A DNA stretch of 64,000 nt, from contig NZ_ML133686.1 in NCBI RefSeq assembly GCF_003985155.1, forward strand, positions 590,001-654,000, written 5' to 3'. The first letter of the stretch is position 1. Each line of letters opens with the position of its first letter. Shown here in pieces: positions 8,058-17,943 of this stretch. The notes beneath the pieces are model-generated. The model searched no databases. It was not told where the DNA came from and worked only from the letters and a program-made list of their open reading frames with translations. This DNA is from Rhizobium vallis (GTDB lineage Bacteria > Pseudomonadota > Alphaproteobacteria > Rhizobiales > Rhizobiaceae). The position numbers and the translations under genes were made by a program.

Positions 8058-9116
8058 ATGGCATCGATCGATATCCGCAATATCCGCAAAGCCTATGGTC
8101 ACGTGCAGGTGCTGCACGGCGTCGACCTCGAAATCCAGGACGGCGAATTCGTTGTGCTCGTCGGCCCCTCCGGCTGCGGCAAGTCCACGCTCTTGCGCAT
8201 GATCGCCGGGCTGGAGGATGTCACCGGAGGCGAGATCCGTATTGCCGGAGCCAGGGTGAACGAGTTGCATCCCAAGGATCGCGACATCGCCATGGTGTTC
8301 CAATCCTACGCGCTCTATCCGCATATGAACGTCGCCGGCAATATGAGCTACAGTCTCAAACTCCGGAAGACGGCCAAGGAGAAGATAGCAAGTGCGGTGG
8401 CAGCGGCCGCCGGCAAGCTCGGCCTCGACCCGTTGCTCGAACGCCGGCCGAAGGCGTTGTCCGGCGGCCAGCGCCAGCGCGTCGCCATGGGCCGCGCCAT
8501 CGTGCGCCAGCCGAAGGCCTTCCTGTTCGACGAACCGCTGTCCAACCTCGATGCGCGCCTGCGCGAACAGATGCGCGCCGAAATCAAGAAACTGCATGGC
8601 GACCTGAAGGCGACCTCGATCTACGTGACCCACGACCAGATCGAGGCAATGACGCTGGCGGATCGGATCGTCGCCATGCATGGCGGGGTGGTCCAGCAGG
8701 TCGGCAGTCCCCTGGAGCTTTACGACCGCCCCGCCAATCTCTTCGTCGCCGGTTTCATCGGCTCGCCGGGCATGAATTTCCTCGACGCCACCTATGATGC
8801 CGGCGGCGTGCGGCTGAAGGACGGCACGGTCGTGCCGCTTGCAAAGCCTTTGCCGCTTGTCGATGGCGCAAAGGTGACACTTGGCATCCGGCCCGAGCAT
8901 GTGCTGATGACGACTGACGGGACGGGACTTGCCACCGACGTGGAACTTGTTGAGCCCACCGGCTTCGGCATCATCCTGCACCTTTCCCTGCACGGTCTGC
9001 CCTTCAAAATCTTCACGCTGAACCGCGAAGCGCTGAAGGCAGGCCCCAAAGTCAATGTCGCCTTCCCGGCGCAATATCTGCATGTGTTCGACGGCGAGGG
9101 ACAACGCGTCGATTGA
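8058..9116 (+). CDS. ABC importer ATPase, UgpC/MalK/MsmK type
   Basis: 352 aa. Walker A GPSGCGKST near 36-44, signature [10 protein letters not shown], Walker B FLFDEPLSNLD, and an H-loop in YVTHDQIEAM. A C-terminal TOBE/OB regulatory domain from about 235 (GIRPEHV) is typical of carbohydrate importers. Last gene of the GntR/PLP/ABC cluster. Downstream, 91 bp separate it from pepT. Its leader overlap is minimal, and no own promoter is visible. Confidence 0.95.
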   Translation: MASIDIRNIRKAYGHVQVLHGVDLEIQDGEFVVLVGPSGCGKSTLLRMIAGLEDVTGGEIRIAGARVNELHPKDRDIAMVFQSYALYPHMNVAGNMSYSLKLRKTAKEKIASAVAAAAGKLGLDPLLERRPKALSGGQRQRVAMGRAIVRQPKAFLFDEPLSNLDARLREQMRAEIKKLHGDLKATSIYVTHDQIEAMTLADRIVAMHGGVVQQVGSPLELYDRPANLFVAGFIGSPGMNFLDATYDAGGVRLKDGTVVPLAKPLPLVDGAKVTLGIRPEHVLMTTDGTGLATDVELVEPTGFGIILHLSLHGLPFKIFTLNREALKAGPKVNVAFPAQYLHVFDGEGQRVD

Positions 9117-9207
9117 ACTGCGAACCTCTCGCGTCGTGAGCGAAAAAACTTTTGCCGCATCGTCCGTGAGGGCTATATCCTCCGCGTGATCTTGCTGGGA
9201 TGAATCT

Positions 9208-10440
9208 ATGACCGACACTGTTCTCGACCGCTTTCTCCGTTATGTCGTGATCGACACGCAATCCGATCCTGCCTCGACGACGCAGCCGACCACCGGCAAG
9301 CAGAAGGATCTCGGCCGGGTTCTGGTCGATGAACTGCTGAAGATCGGTCTTGCGGACGCGCATCTCGATGAACACGGCTATATCTATGCGACCATTCCCG
9401 CCAATAGCGACAAGACGGTGCCGGTCATTTGTTTCTGCTCGCATATGGATACGGCGCCCGATTTCAGCGGCACTGACGTCAAGCCGCAGATCGTCAGGAA
9501 TTATCCGGGCGGCGACATCAAACTGACAGGCGATCAGGGCCGGGTGATCCGCGTCAGCGAGCATCCCGAGCTGACGAACCAGATCGGCAACGACATCGTC
9601 ACGACCGATGGCACGACATTGCTCGGCGCCGACGACAAAGCTGGTTTGGCGGAGATTATGACCGCGGCCCAGATCCTCGTCGATAATCCTGATATCAAGC
9701 ATGGGACGATCAAGATCCTGTTCACGCCAGACGAAGAGGTCGGGCGCGGCGTCAACAAGGTCGATCTGAAGAAACTCGGAGCGGATTTCGCCTATACGAT
9801 GGACGGCGAAACGGCAGGCCATGTCGAGGACGAGACCTTTTCGGCCGATGGCGTGGAGATCGCCATATCGGGCGTGGCGATCCATCCGGGCTTTGCTAAG
9901 GATCGTATGGAAAACGCCATCAAGATCGCCGGCGCGATCATCGACCGGCTGCCGAGGAATATTGCGCCCGAGACCACGGAGGGCAGGCAGGGCTTCATCC
10001 ATCCGGTCGATCTGACCGGCTCGATGGAAAAGGCTTCGCTGAGCTTGATCATTCGCGACTTCACCGACGAAGGTCTCGTGGAAAAGGAGACCATGCTCGA
10101 AGCCATCGTCAAGGACGTGATGTCGGCCTATCCCGGCTCGACCTATCGTTTTGAGGTGAAGGAGCAGTATCGCAACATGAAAGTGGTGCTCGACCGTCAC
10201 CCTGAGATCGTCGAAAACGCGATCGAGGCAGTGCGTCGTGCCGGCATGACGCCGGTGCGCGGCAGCATCCGCGGCGGCACGGACGGCTCGCGCCTCTCCT
10301 TCATGGGGCTGCCGTGCCCGAACATCTTCGCCGGCGGTCATGCTTTCCACTCGCCGCTCGAATGGGTCAGCCGCCAGGATATGGAAAAGGCCGTCCGGAC
10401 GATCGTGGAACTTGCCAAGGTTTGGGAAGAGCGTGCTTAG
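9208..10440 (+). CDS. pepT: Peptidase T (tripeptide aminopeptidase)
   Basis: 410 aa, full length for the M20B family. Zinc and catalytic motifs are in order: SHMDTAPD (H79, D81), GADDKAGLAEIM, FTPDEEVGRG with the catalytic Glu pair, and RGGTDGSRLS near the C-terminus. A cytoplasmic enzyme removing the N-terminal residue of tripeptides. It has no signal peptide. It stands alone between the sugar importer and a convergent SleB-like gene. A separate promoter in 9117-9207 is likely but not obvious. Confidence 0.95.
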   Translation: MTDTVLDRFLRYVVIDTQSDPASTTQPTTGKQKDLGRVLVDELLKIGLADAHLDEHGYIYATIPANSDKTVPVICFCSHMDTAPDFSGTDVKPQIVRNYPGGDIKLTGDQGRVIRVSEHPELTNQIGNDIVTTDGTTLLGADDKAGLAEIMTAAQILVDNPDIKHGTIKILFTPDEEVGRGVNKVDLKKLGADFAYTMDGETAGHVEDETFSADGVEIAISGVAIHPGFAKDRMENAIKIAGAIIDRLPRNIAPETTEGRQGFIHPVDLTGSMEKASLSLIIRDFTDEGLVEKETMLEAIVKDVMSAYPGSTYRFEVKEQYRNMKVVLDRHPEIVENAIEAVRRAGMTPVRGSIRGGTDGSRLSFMGLPCPNIFAGGHAFHSPLEWVSRQDMEKAVRTIVELAKVWEERA

Positions 10441-10476
10441 ACGCTTTTCCTTGTCCAGGGTGCAGGATTGGCTGTG

Positions 10477-11337
10477 TTAGCCGCCGTTCGTCGGAATGCT
10501 CCCGCGCAGCATCACGCTGTCATAGGCGGGGCGGGGAATGGGGATGGCGATCGGTATTCCCGGTTCGGGCTCAATTGAGGTTACCGGCAAGGGTGCAGGC
10601 GCGATCACGGGAACCGGCGAAGGTGCTGGCGCGGTCACCGGAGCGGTGATCTGCATCGACGCCGTGCTCGCCGTGGCCATGGAATCGGGGGCCGGTAGAG
10701 GGACCGGAACGGCCGAGGGTATCAGTGCTTCGAATTGCGGCGGCAGCATGCTTTCGCCGGGCACATAATTCATCGCCACCTCATAGGAGGGCAGCGGAGG
10801 CGGCGTTTCGAGCATGCCGTTGGAGTCGCGCTTCTCATAGAAGGCGTTGCCGCCGGCGACCGTCACATAATGCATGTTGTCGTAAGGGAATTTCAGCCCA
10901 TCGGTGTGGAAGAACATCGCATCCTTCACCGCCGGATGACGTGCGCCCTTCACGAGGATCGCATCGGCGGCCGTCGTAAGCTCCGTTTCGGCCTGCGGCT
11001 TGACTTCGCGCGTCATGACGCCGGGTGCAAACTGTTTCTCCTGGGCGACGACGCCGCAGATCGAAGGAGGATAGGCGCCCGAGGTCAGCCTGTTCATCAC
11101 GACGGTGCCGACGGCCATGTAGCCGTCCTCATCCGAATGCTGCGATTCGAAATACATCGCGCGCTTCAGACAGTCGCGATCCTTGGCCGTATAATTAAAG
11201 GTGACTTTCGCCGCTTGAGCCTGCTTGGTCTTACCCGCCGTTGCCGCCGGTTTCGATGTCGTTGTGCAGCTTGCCGCCGCCAGTCCTACGAGCAAAATCC
11301 CGATCAGGGATTTTCCAAAGGAAATCTCCGCCCTCAA
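10477..11337 (-). CDS. SleB-like cell wall hydrolase, predicted lipoprotein
   Basis: 286 aa. The start is TTG at 11337 with GGAGG 9 nt upstream. The N-terminus carries a lipobox, LAAASC with Cys24, so the protein should be anchored to a membrane. Residues about 50-165 match the Hydrolase_2/SleB domain (AMYFESQHSDEDGYMAVGTV with the catalytic Glu, and the VMNR, YPPSICGVV and QF patterns), which cleaves peptidoglycan. From about 195 the chain is a Pro/Ala/Ile-rich low-complexity tail (repeats of PAPxPV). Upstream lies the sulfate importer on the same strand, 162 bp away. Role in wall remodelling is inferred from the domain. Confidence 0.86.
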   Translation of the reverse strand: MRAEISFGKSLIGILLVGLAAASCTTTSKPAATAGKTKQAQAAKVTFNYTAKDRDCLKRAMYFESQHSDEDGYMAVGTVVMNRLTSGAYPPSICGVVAQEKQFAPGVMTREVKPQAETELTTAADAILVKGARHPAVKDAMFFHTDGLKFPYDNMHYVTVAGGNAFYEKRDSNGMLETPPPLPSYEVAMNYVPGESMLPPQFEALIPSAVPVPLPAPDSMATASTASMQITAPVTAPAPSPVPVIAPAPLPVTSIEPEPGIPIAIPIPRPAYDSVMLRGSIPTNGG

Positions 11338-11499
11338 CGCCAGGTGCCTCCGTTTGGATCAGTCCAGCCCTTATGATTAACGCGAAAACGTTTTTACCCG
11401 GCATGTGACAAAAATACAAACAACCTAAGATCACAAAAAGCCTGACGGACTCTCGCCAAATACGATTCCGGCGATCGTCCCGATTACGGCCCTCTTCCG

Positions 11500-12540
11500 T
11501 TAGCTGCGAAACAGCTTCCAGCGGGTCGGTTTGAAAGCGATACGATTGCGGTCCAGCCTGTCTGCCTCGCTCGGCGGCAGCTCGATTTCGATATGCGGGC
11601 GGTCGTTGCCGATATCGAGTTCGATATGGCGGGTACCGGCCACGCGGCGGCTGGAGACGGAGTGGCCGGCGATGCAGTTTTCGGCTGATTCGCACAGCCG
11701 CACGTCGTGCGGGCGGAAGTAGAGCTGGGCTGCGCCGTCTAGTTCGCCCTCGGCATTGAGACCGAGCGAGCGGCCGTCGAATCGGATGTCGCCATCTGAT
11801 ATCTCGACCTGCAGGCAGTTCGACTGGCCGATGAAGCCGAAGACGAAGGGAGAGTTCGGATTGTCGTAGACCTGGTCGGGCGTTCCGACCTGTTCGATCG
11901 CGCCCTGACTCATGACGACGACGCGGTCGGCAAGCTCCAGAGCCTCATCCTGGTCGTGGGTCACGAAGACGGTGGTGTGGCCGGTGCGGTCGTGGATCTC
12001 GCGCAGCCATTTGCGCAGGTCCTTGCGCACCTGGGCGTCGAGCGCACCGAAGGGCTCGTCGAGCAGCAGCACGTTCGGCTCGACGGCCATGGCGCGGGCG
12101 AGCGCCACGCGCTGGCGCTGGCCGCCGGAAAGCTGCGCCGGATAGCGTTTCTCCAGACCGGAGAGCTGCACGAGGTCGAGCAGTTCCAGCGCCCGCCTGC
12201 GGATATCGGCTTTCGGTGGCCGCCGCGCGCCGTTTCTGACCTTCAGGCCGAAGGACACGTTTTCGAGCACCGTCATGTAGCGGAAAAGTGCATAATGCTG
12301 GAAGACGAAGCCGATATTGCGCTGCTGCACTGATTTCTTCGAGGCATCTTCGTCACCGAAGAAGATCTGCCCTTCCGTCGGGCTTTCGAGGCCGGCAATC
12401 AGGCGAAGCAATGTCGTCTTGCCGGAGCCCGAAGGACCGAGCAGTGCGATCAGCTCGCCGGAGCGGATGTCGAGCGAGACATCATGCAGCGCCGGAAAAC
12501 GATCGAATTCCTTACGAATGTTTTGAACGCGTACTTCCAT
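11500..12540 (-). CDS. cysA: Sulfate/thiosulfate import ATPase CysA
   Basis: 346 aa. Walker [10 protein letters not shown] at 35-43, signature [15 protein letters not shown], Walker [13 protein letters not shown]-loop [12 protein letters not shown]. The C-terminal part is the TOBE-like regulatory domain of CysA (YFRPHDVRL). Energises uptake with CysT and CysW. Last gene of the sbp-cysT-cysW-cysA operon, 10 nt after cysW. In enterobacteria the system responds to sulfur limitation through CysB. No operator could be identified here. Confidence 0.95.
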   Translation of the reverse strand: MEVRVQNIRKEFDRFPALHDVSLDIRSGELIALLGPSGSGKTTLLRLIAGLESPTEGQIFFGDEDASKKSVQQRNIGFVFQHYALFRYMTVLENVSFGLKVRNGARRPPKADIRRRALELLDLVQLSGLEKRYPAQLSGGQRQRVALARAMAVEPNVLLLDEPFGALDAQVRKDLRKWLREIHDRTGHTTVFVTHDQDEALELADRVVVMSQGAIEQVGTPDQVYDNPNSPFVFGFIGQSNCLQVEISDGDIRFDGRSLGLNAEGELDGAAQLYFRPHDVRLCESAENCIAGHSVSSRRVAGTRHIELDIGNDRPHIEIELPPSEADRLDRNRIAFKPTRWKLFRS

Positions 12541-12550
12541 TCCAAATCCT

Positions 12551-13423
12551 TCAGTGCCGCCGGCTGGCAGCGATCTCAGCGCTATAGCGCATTTCCAGCA
12601 GCGTCTTCAAAACAAGAGTCACGAGCGCGAGCAAGGCCAAAAGCGTGGCGACGGCAAAAGCGCCGGTGAAATTATACTCGTTGTAGAGAATCTCCACCTG
12701 CAGCGGCATGGTATTCGTCTGGCCGCGGATGTGGCCTGACACGACGGAGACGGCGCCGAATTCGCCCATGGCGCGGGCATTGCAGAGCAGTACCCCGTAG
12801 AGCAGGCCCCACTTGATGTTCGGCAGCGTCACGTACCAGAAGGTCTGCCAGCCGCTGGCGCCGAGCGAAAGGGCTGCCTCTTCGTCTGCGGTTCCCTGTT
12901 CCTGCATCAGCGGGATCAGCTCGCGGGCGACGAAGGGAAAGGTCACGAACATCGTGGCGAGAACCAATCCCGGCACGGCGAACAGGATCTTGATGTCGTA
13001 AGCGCTGAGCCAGTGCCCGAGCCACGTGTTGGCGCCGAACAGCAGCACGAAGACCAGACCCGAAATCACGGGTGAAACCGAGAAGGGCAGGTCGATCAGC
13101 GTCGTCAGGAATGCCTTGCCCTTGAACTCGAACTTGGCGATCGCCCAGGCGGCGGCGACCCCGAAGGTGAGATTCAGCGGTACGCTGATGCCGGCGACGA
13201 TCAGCGTCAGGCGGATCGCCGAGAAGGTCTCGGCATCACCAAGCGCCTCGAGGAAGGGACCGGGGCCTTTGCGGAAGGCCTCTACGAAGACGGCGGCGAG
13301 CGGCAGCAGCAGGATCAGCAGCAGGAAGATGAGCGAAAGGGCGATCAGCGTGTAGCGCGCCATCCTGTGTTCGGTGGTCACCGAACGCAGTTTCGCAGGT
13401 TGAACGGTCGCATCAAGCGCCAT
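12551..13423 (-). CDS. cysW: Sulfate ABC transporter permease CysW
   Basis: 290 aa, six membrane helices. The EAA loop reads [20 protein letters not shown], typical of CysW. Its start overlaps the cysT stop by 11 nt, so the two permeases are translationally coupled. It forms the channel with CysT. Confidence 0.95.
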   Translation of the reverse strand: MALDATVQPAKLRSVTTEHRMARYTLIALSLIFLLLILLLPLAAVFVEAFRKGPGPFLEALGDAETFSAIRLTLIVAGISVPLNLTFGVAAAWAIAKFEFKGKAFLTTLIDLPFSVSPVISGLVFVLLFGANTWLGHWLSAYDIKILFAVPGLVLATMFVTFPFVARELIPLMQEQGTADEEAALSLGASGWQTFWYVTLPNIKWGLLYGVLLCNARAMGEFGAVSVVSGHIRGQTNTMPLQVEILYNEYNFTGAFAVATLLALLALVTLVLKTLLEMRYSAEIAASRRH

Positions 13424-14270
13424 AGCCGTACCTCCGCCTGCTCCAGCTCTGGATGAGGTTGATGACGAGCAGCAAGGCGAACGAGATCACCAGCATGATC
13501 GCCGCGATACCGGTTGCCGCCGCGTAATTATATTCTTCGAGTTTGATGATGATCAGCAGCGGTGCGATTTCCGATTTGAACGGCAGGTTGCCGGCGATGA
13601 AGATGACCGAACCGTATTCGCCGACGCCACGGGCAAAGGCGAGCGCGAAGCCGGTGAGGACCGCGGGCGCCAGCCCCGGCAGCAGCACGCGGAAAATCGT
13701 CTGAAGGCGGTTGGCGCCGAGCGTTGCGGCGGCCTCCTCCACTTCCTTGTCGATCTCCTCCATGACAGGCTGCACGGTGCGCACCACGAAGGGCAGACCG
13801 ACGAAGATCAGCGCCACGACGATGCCGGCCGGCGTAAAGGCGACCTTGATGCCGAGCGGTGTCAGGAGTTGACCGACCCAGCCGTTCGGCGCGTAGAGGG
13901 CCGCCAATGCGATACCGGCAACGGCGGTCGGCAGCGCGAAGGGCAAATCGACCATGGCGTCGATGACGCGCTTGCCGGGGAAACGGTAACGCACCAGCAC
14001 CCAGGCAAGGATGATGCCGAAGACGGCGTTGACGATTGCTGCGATGAAGGCGCTGCCGAAGCTGATGCGCAGCGCGTTCAATACGCGCTGATCGAAAGCG
14101 ATCGACCAGAATTTCTCCCAGCCGAGGGCGCTCGAACGGACGGCAAGGCCCGAGAGCGGGATGAGGATCAGAAGGGTGAGCCAGGTCAAGGTAAGGCCGA
14201 GCGCCATTCCGAAACCCGGAATGACGCTCGGCCTTTTGAACCGCCACCGCGTGGGGCTATGTGCTTTCAT
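13413..14270 (-). CDS. cysT: Sulfate ABC transporter permease CysT (CysU)
   Basis: 285 aa, six membrane helices. EAA loop [20 protein letters not shown]. The start lies 8 nt after the binding-protein stop. The [18 protein letters not shown] segment is highly characteristic of sulfate permeases. Partner of CysW. Confidence 0.95.
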   Translation of the reverse strand: MKAHSPTRWRFKRPSVIPGFGMALGLTLTWLTLLILIPLSGLAVRSSALGWEKFWSIAFDQRVLNALRISFGSAFIAAIVNAVFGIILAWVLVRYRFPGKRVIDAMVDLPFALPTAVAGIALAALYAPNGWVGQLLTPLGIKVAFTPAGIVVALIFVGLPFVVRTVQPVMEEIDKEVEEAAATLGANRLQTIFRVLLPGLAPAVLTGFALAFARGVGEYGSVIFIAGNLPFKSEIAPLLIIIKLEEYNYAAATGIAAIMLVISFALLLVINLIQSWSRRRYGYGA

Positions 14271-14278
14271 GAAGTCTA

Positions 14279-15304
14279 TTATTGGGCCGGCTTGTAGATT
14301 TGGTCAAATACGCCGCCGTCGCCGAAGAATTTCGGCTGTGCGCTCTTCCAGCCGCCGAAGTCGTCGATGGTGGCGAGCGTCAGCTTCGGGAAGCGGGCGA
14401 CATCGGCCGGATCGGCGGCTTCAGGCTTGATCGGCCGGTAGAAGTGCTTGGCGGCGATCTTCTGGCCTTCGTCCGAATAGAGGTAGTTGAGATAGGCTTC
14501 GGCGACCTTGCGCGTGCCCTTCTTGTCAACGTTACCGTCGACGATGGCGACCGGCGGGTCGGCGCGGATGGAGAAGGAGGGCGTCACGATCTCGAACTGG
14601 TCGGGACCGAGTTCCTCAAGCGAAAGATAGGCTTCGTTTTCCCAGGCAAGCAGTACGTCGCCGAGGCCGCGCTGAACGAAGGTGGTCGTGGCGCCGCGCG
14701 CGCCGGTGTCGAGAACCGGAACGTGCTGCAGCAGTTTCGTCACGTATTCCTGTGCCTTGGCGTCGTCGCCGCCATTCGCCTGCTTGGCCCATGCCCAGGC
14801 GGCGAGGAAGTTCCAGCGGGCACCGCCAGACGTCTTCGGATTCGGCGTGATGACCTGGACGTCGTCCTTGACGAGGTCGCCCCAATCCTTGATGCCCTTC
14901 GGATTGCCCTTGCGCACAAGGAAGACGATCGTCGAGGTGTAGGGCGTCGAATTGTTCGGGAACTTGGTCTTCCAGTCGGCCGGGATCTTGCCGGTCGCCT
15001 TGGCGATGGCGTCGATATCGCCTTCGAGTGCAAGCGTGACGACGTCGGCGTCGAGACCGTCGATGACAGAGCGAGCCTGGGCGCCGGAGCCGCCATGCGA
15101 AGCCTTGATCGTCACGGCTTCGCCATTGTCCTTCTGCCACTTGGCGGCAAAGGCGGCATTGAAATCCTTGTACAATTCGCGGGTCGGATCGTAGGAAACG
15201 TTAAGCAGCGTTTGATCCGCGAATGCCGGAGCAATGCTTCCGATCGCGAAGCTGCCTGCCATGACCGCCGCCGCGAGGAGCCGCGTGAGCCGTTGTGTCT
15301 GCAT
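14279..15304 (-). CDS. sbp: Periplasmic sulfate-binding protein
   Basis: 341 aa. A strong AGGAGGT SD precedes the ATG at 15304. The signal peptide (about 1-30) ends APAFA. The mature protein has the Sbp/CysP hallmarks: [11 protein letters not shown] near its start, [12 protein letters not shown] with the anion-binding loop, and [14 protein letters not shown]. It binds sulfate or thiosulfate. Sbp and CysP cannot be separated with certainty by eye. First gene of the operon, so the promoter is in 15305-15420. Confidence 0.94.
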   Translation of the reverse strand: MQTQRLTRLLAAAVMAGSFAIGSIAPAFADQTLLNVSYDPTRELYKDFNAAFAAKWQKDNGEAVTIKASHGGSGAQARSVIDGLDADVVTLALEGDIDAIAKATGKIPADWKTKFPNNSTPYTSTIVFLVRKGNPKGIKDWGDLVKDDVQVITPNPKTSGGARWNFLAAWAWAKQANGGDDAKAQEYVTKLLQHVPVLDTGARGATTTFVQRGLGDVLLAWENEAYLSLEELGPDQFEIVTPSFSIRADPPVAIVDGNVDKKGTRKVAEAYLNYLYSDEGQKIAAKHFYRPIKPEAADPADVARFPKLTLATIDDFGGWKSAQPKFFGDGGVFDQIYKPAQ

Positions 15305-15666
15305 GGGGAAACCTCCTGTTTTTCTGCCGTAACTCTATCAAGTCAGTCGTATAATGAAACGAAGGTTCTTCCTGTTCCCTTGTTGCCGTTAGAATGTCAT
15401 TCCATTTAGTGGCTCATTTTGAAATGGACGTGCCGAAGTTGGCCGCGGCCAATCGCTGAGCCGTCCCCGTCCTGCCACGGCTCCGTGTTTTTTCTGCCAC
15501 AGTTTCTCCACAAGCGGCCTTGGCGATGCTGATTTTTGCCCAGATTTTGCCGCGATGACACTTGCGGATTCCTATATGGCGACGGTGCGGCCGTATTCGC
15601 CGACCGCTACGTGGGGGCATCCTTGAAATGCGCCTCGCATTCCAAACCTGTTAAGGGCCATTTAAA
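15305..15666. other. 362-bp divergent intergenic region (sulfate operon / porin)
   Basis: Contains the sbp SD (15311-15317) and a small palindrome GAATG-T-CATTC at 15392-15402, a possible regulator site for the sulfate operon. The right half, 15540-15666, should hold the porin promoter. A 68-codon minus-strand frame at 15414-15620 has no recognisable product or SD and is not called. Confidence 0.45.
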
Positions 15667-16683
15667 ATGAATATCAGAACTATCCTTTTTGCTTCCGTTG
15701 CCGCCCTTGCCGCGGCATCCGGAGCCCGCGCTGCCGACGCCATCGTGGCGGCGGAACCCGAGCCCGTGGAGTATGTTCGCGTCTGCGACGCCTACGGTAC
15801 GGGTTATTTCTATATTCCGGGAACGGAAACATGCCTTTCGATCGGCGGTTATATCCGTACCGAAGTGCGCTTCGGTGACAATATTGCCGGTGATTCCGAC
15901 GTTAATTTCTGGACACGCGGCCAGGTCACCTTCCAGGCCAAGAATGACACCGAGTACGGCACGCTCACCGGCGTCATCACCCTGCGTTACAATGTCGACA
16001 ATGCGTCCGACCAGGACGCACTGCTTGATGAAGGCTATATCGACATCGCCGGTTTCCGCGTCGGTAAGCTGTACAGCTGGTGGGATGACGACATGAGCGG
16101 CGAGACCGATACGCTCGCCAGCAACGAGACGACGCACAACTCGATCCGTTATCAGTACGAGTCCGGCGCCTTCGCCGCCGGCATTTCGGTCGACGAACTG
16201 GAAGACGATTACGCTACCAAGCCGGGCGAAGGCCCGAATAACTTTGGTGTCGCAGGCCAGGTCTCCTATAAGGCCGGCGCCATCAGCGCTTACCTGCTTG
16301 CCGGTTATGACACCGACACCAGCGAAGTCGCGGTTCGCGGCATCGTCTATGCCGATATCGGCCCGGGCACCCTCGGCATTGCTGGTGTATGGGCAAGCGG
16401 CGCCAACTACTACTACGAAGAGTCCGAATGGACGATCGCAGCAGAATACGCCTTGAAGATCAATGACAAGTGGAAGATCACTCCCGGCTTCCAGTACTTC
16501 GAAAACATTGCTCTCGAGGCTGACGGCAATGGCTTCACCGGCGGCAGCGCCTACACGACCGGTGTCACGATCGACTACCAGATCGTCGAAGACCTGCGTA
16601 CGAAGCTCAGCGTGCAATATCACGATGAGGACGAAGGCGACGACGAAGTCTTCGGCTTCCTGCGCTTCCAGCGAGATTTCTAA
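15667..16683 (+). CDS. Alphaproteobacterial outer-membrane porin
   Basis: 338 aa. Signal peptide MNIRTILFASVAALAAASGA with cleavage near ARA-AD. The mature start EYVRVCDAYGTGYFYIPGTE and the CLSIGGYIRTEVRFG segment are the signature of the Porin_2 family of Rhizobiales and Brucella (RopA/Omp2b-like). Two cysteines (VCDAYG and ETCLSI) are conserved in the family. The chain alternates in amphipathic strands and ends in Phe, as needed for BAM-dependent insertion. It forms a trimeric diffusion channel. Single gene, followed by a strong terminator. Confidence 0.95.
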   Translation: MNIRTILFASVAALAAASGARAADAIVAAEPEPVEYVRVCDAYGTGYFYIPGTETCLSIGGYIRTEVRFGDNIAGDSDVNFWTRGQVTFQAKNDTEYGTLTGVITLRYNVDNASDQDALLDEGYIDIAGFRVGKLYSWWDDDMSGETDTLASNETTHNSIRYQYESGAFAAGISVDELEDDYATKPGEGPNNFGVAGQVSYKAGAISAYLLAGYDTDTSEVAVRGIVYADIGPGTLGIAGVWASGANYYYEESEWTIAAEYALKINDKWKITPGFQYFENIALEADGNGFTGGSAYTTGVTIDYQIVEDLRTKLSVQYHDEDEGDDEVFGFLRFQRDF

Positions 16684-16705
16684 GATAGCCTGGTTGCAGA
16701 CGAGC

Positions 16706-16734
16706 GGGCGCGGCCTTCGGGCCGCGCCCTTTTT
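16706..16734 (+). terminator. Rho-independent terminator of the porin gene
   Basis: Perfect 10-bp GC arms GGGCGCGGCC (16706-16715) and GGCCGCGCCC (16720-16729) around a TTCG tetraloop, then TTTTT, 22 nt after the stop. Confidence 0.95.
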
Positions 16735-16741
16735 CATGACG

Positions 16742-17197
16742 TCATACTCGTGAATCGGCGATGAAATCGGAATAGAATTCGTCGACGGTTCTTGCCTTGC
16801 GCATGGCGGCAAGCGCGCCGGCCGATTGCAGGCGGCGGGCGATGGCAGCGAGCACGTTCAGATATTCGCCGCGGTTGTTTTCCCCGAAAAGCAGTACGAC
16901 GGCGATGTCGGTCGGGATATCGTCGATCGCTTCGAAGTCCAGCGGCCGGGCGAAGCGGACCAGAAGTCCGCGTGGGCTGCTCATCCCGTCGATCGCCGCA
17001 TGCGGGATGGCGATGCCGTTGCCGATGCCGGTAGAGCCGAGCTTCTCACGCGCTTCGAGCGCCTTCAGGATGGTCTGGCCATCGATGGAGAAAGCCTCGG
17101 CGGCCTTATCCGCTATGGTCTGCAGCGCGCGCCATTTCGTCGGCGCCGGCACGCCGATGAAGGTGTGTTCCGGGCGGATGATATTGGGGAGGTTCAT
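16742..17197 (-). CDS. ptsN: EIIA-Ntr regulatory phosphocarrier (PtsN-like)
   Basis: 151 aa from the ATG at 17197 (MNLPNIIRPE). The upstream 19-codon extension looks non-coding. The phosphorylated histidine is H66 in GNGIAIPHAAIDG. The protein belongs to the nitrogen PTS, taking phosphate from NPr. In E. coli unphosphorylated EIIA-Ntr binds and stimulates the sensor kinase KdpD, so its place 53 nt downstream of kdpE, same strand, is meaningful. It is probably co-transcribed with kdp. It may be a second ptsN paralogue, since the usual one sits next to rpoN, which is absent here. Confidence 0.9.
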   Translation of the reverse strand: MNLPNIIRPEHTFIGVPAPTKWRALQTIADKAAEAFSIDGQTILKALEAREKLGSTGIGNGIAIPHAAIDGMSSPRGLLVRFARPLDFEAIDDIPTDIAVVLLFGENNRGEYLNVLAAIARRLQSAGALAAMRKARTVDEFYSDFIADSRV

Positions 17198-17250
17198 GTC
17201 ATTCTCGATGCTGTTCGGGCTCGATATTGTTCGGTGAGCGGGGGGAGGGG

Positions 17251-17943
17251 TCAATCCGGTTCCCTGAGCCGGTAGCCGACGCCGGTCTCGGTGGTGATAT
17301 AGTGCGGCTGGTCTGGAATCTGCTCGACCTTTTGACGCAGCTGCCGGACGTAGACGCGCAGATACTGCACATCAGCCGCCGGCCCCCATATTTGCTTGAG
17401 AAGAAACTGGTGTGTCAGCACTTTGCCCGCATGCTGGGCGAGCACGCGCAGGATGTCGTATTCCTTCGGCGACAATTTAATTTCCTGGCCGTCGACCTTG
17501 ACGATGCGCTTGACGAGATCGATCGACAGCCCGCCGGTCTGGAAGATCGCCTTTTCGCCCTGCTGCTGCAGGCGGTGGCGCAGCGCCACGCGGATGCGGG
17601 CACCGAGTTCGTTGATGCCGAAGGGCTTGGTGACGTAGTCGTCGGCACCGCTTTCCAGCGCCTTGACGATGCCGGCCTCGTCGGTGCGGCTGGAGAGGAT
17701 GACGACAGGCATCGAGAGCCCTTCATCGCGCCATTCTTGCAGCAGGTCATGGCCCGGCTTGTCGGGCAGGCCGAGATCGAGCACGACGAGGTCGGGCATG
17801 TCTTGAGCGATGGATTGGCTGGCAGCGGCGGCATTCGGCGCTTCGTGCACCTCATAGCCCTGCGCAGTCAGGCCGACGCGCAGCAGCTTGCGGATCGGCG
17901 GCTCATCATCGACGACGAGGATTTTGACGGCTGAGCCAGTCAT
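17251..17943 (-). CDS. kdpE: Response regulator KdpE
   Basis: 230 aa. The receiver domain has acidic residues DDE at 12-14, phosphoacceptor D56 in VVLDLGLP, the S/T switch in ILSSRTDE and the lysine in YVTKPFG. The C-terminal half is an OmpR-type winged helix (VYVRQLRQKVE). Activates kdp transcription when phosphorylated by KdpD. The start overlaps the kdpD stop by ATGA. Confidence 0.96.
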   Translation of the reverse strand: MTGSAVKILVVDDEPPIRKLLRVGLTAQGYEVHEAPNAAAASQSIAQDMPDLVVLDLGLPDKPGHDLLQEWRDEGLSMPVVILSSRTDEAGIVKALESGADDYVTKPFGINELGARIRVALRHRLQQQGEKAIFQTGGLSIDLVKRIVKVDGQEIKLSPKEYDILRVLAQHAGKVLTHQFLLKQIWGPAADVQYLRVYVRQLRQKVEQIPDQPHYITTETGVGYRLREPD

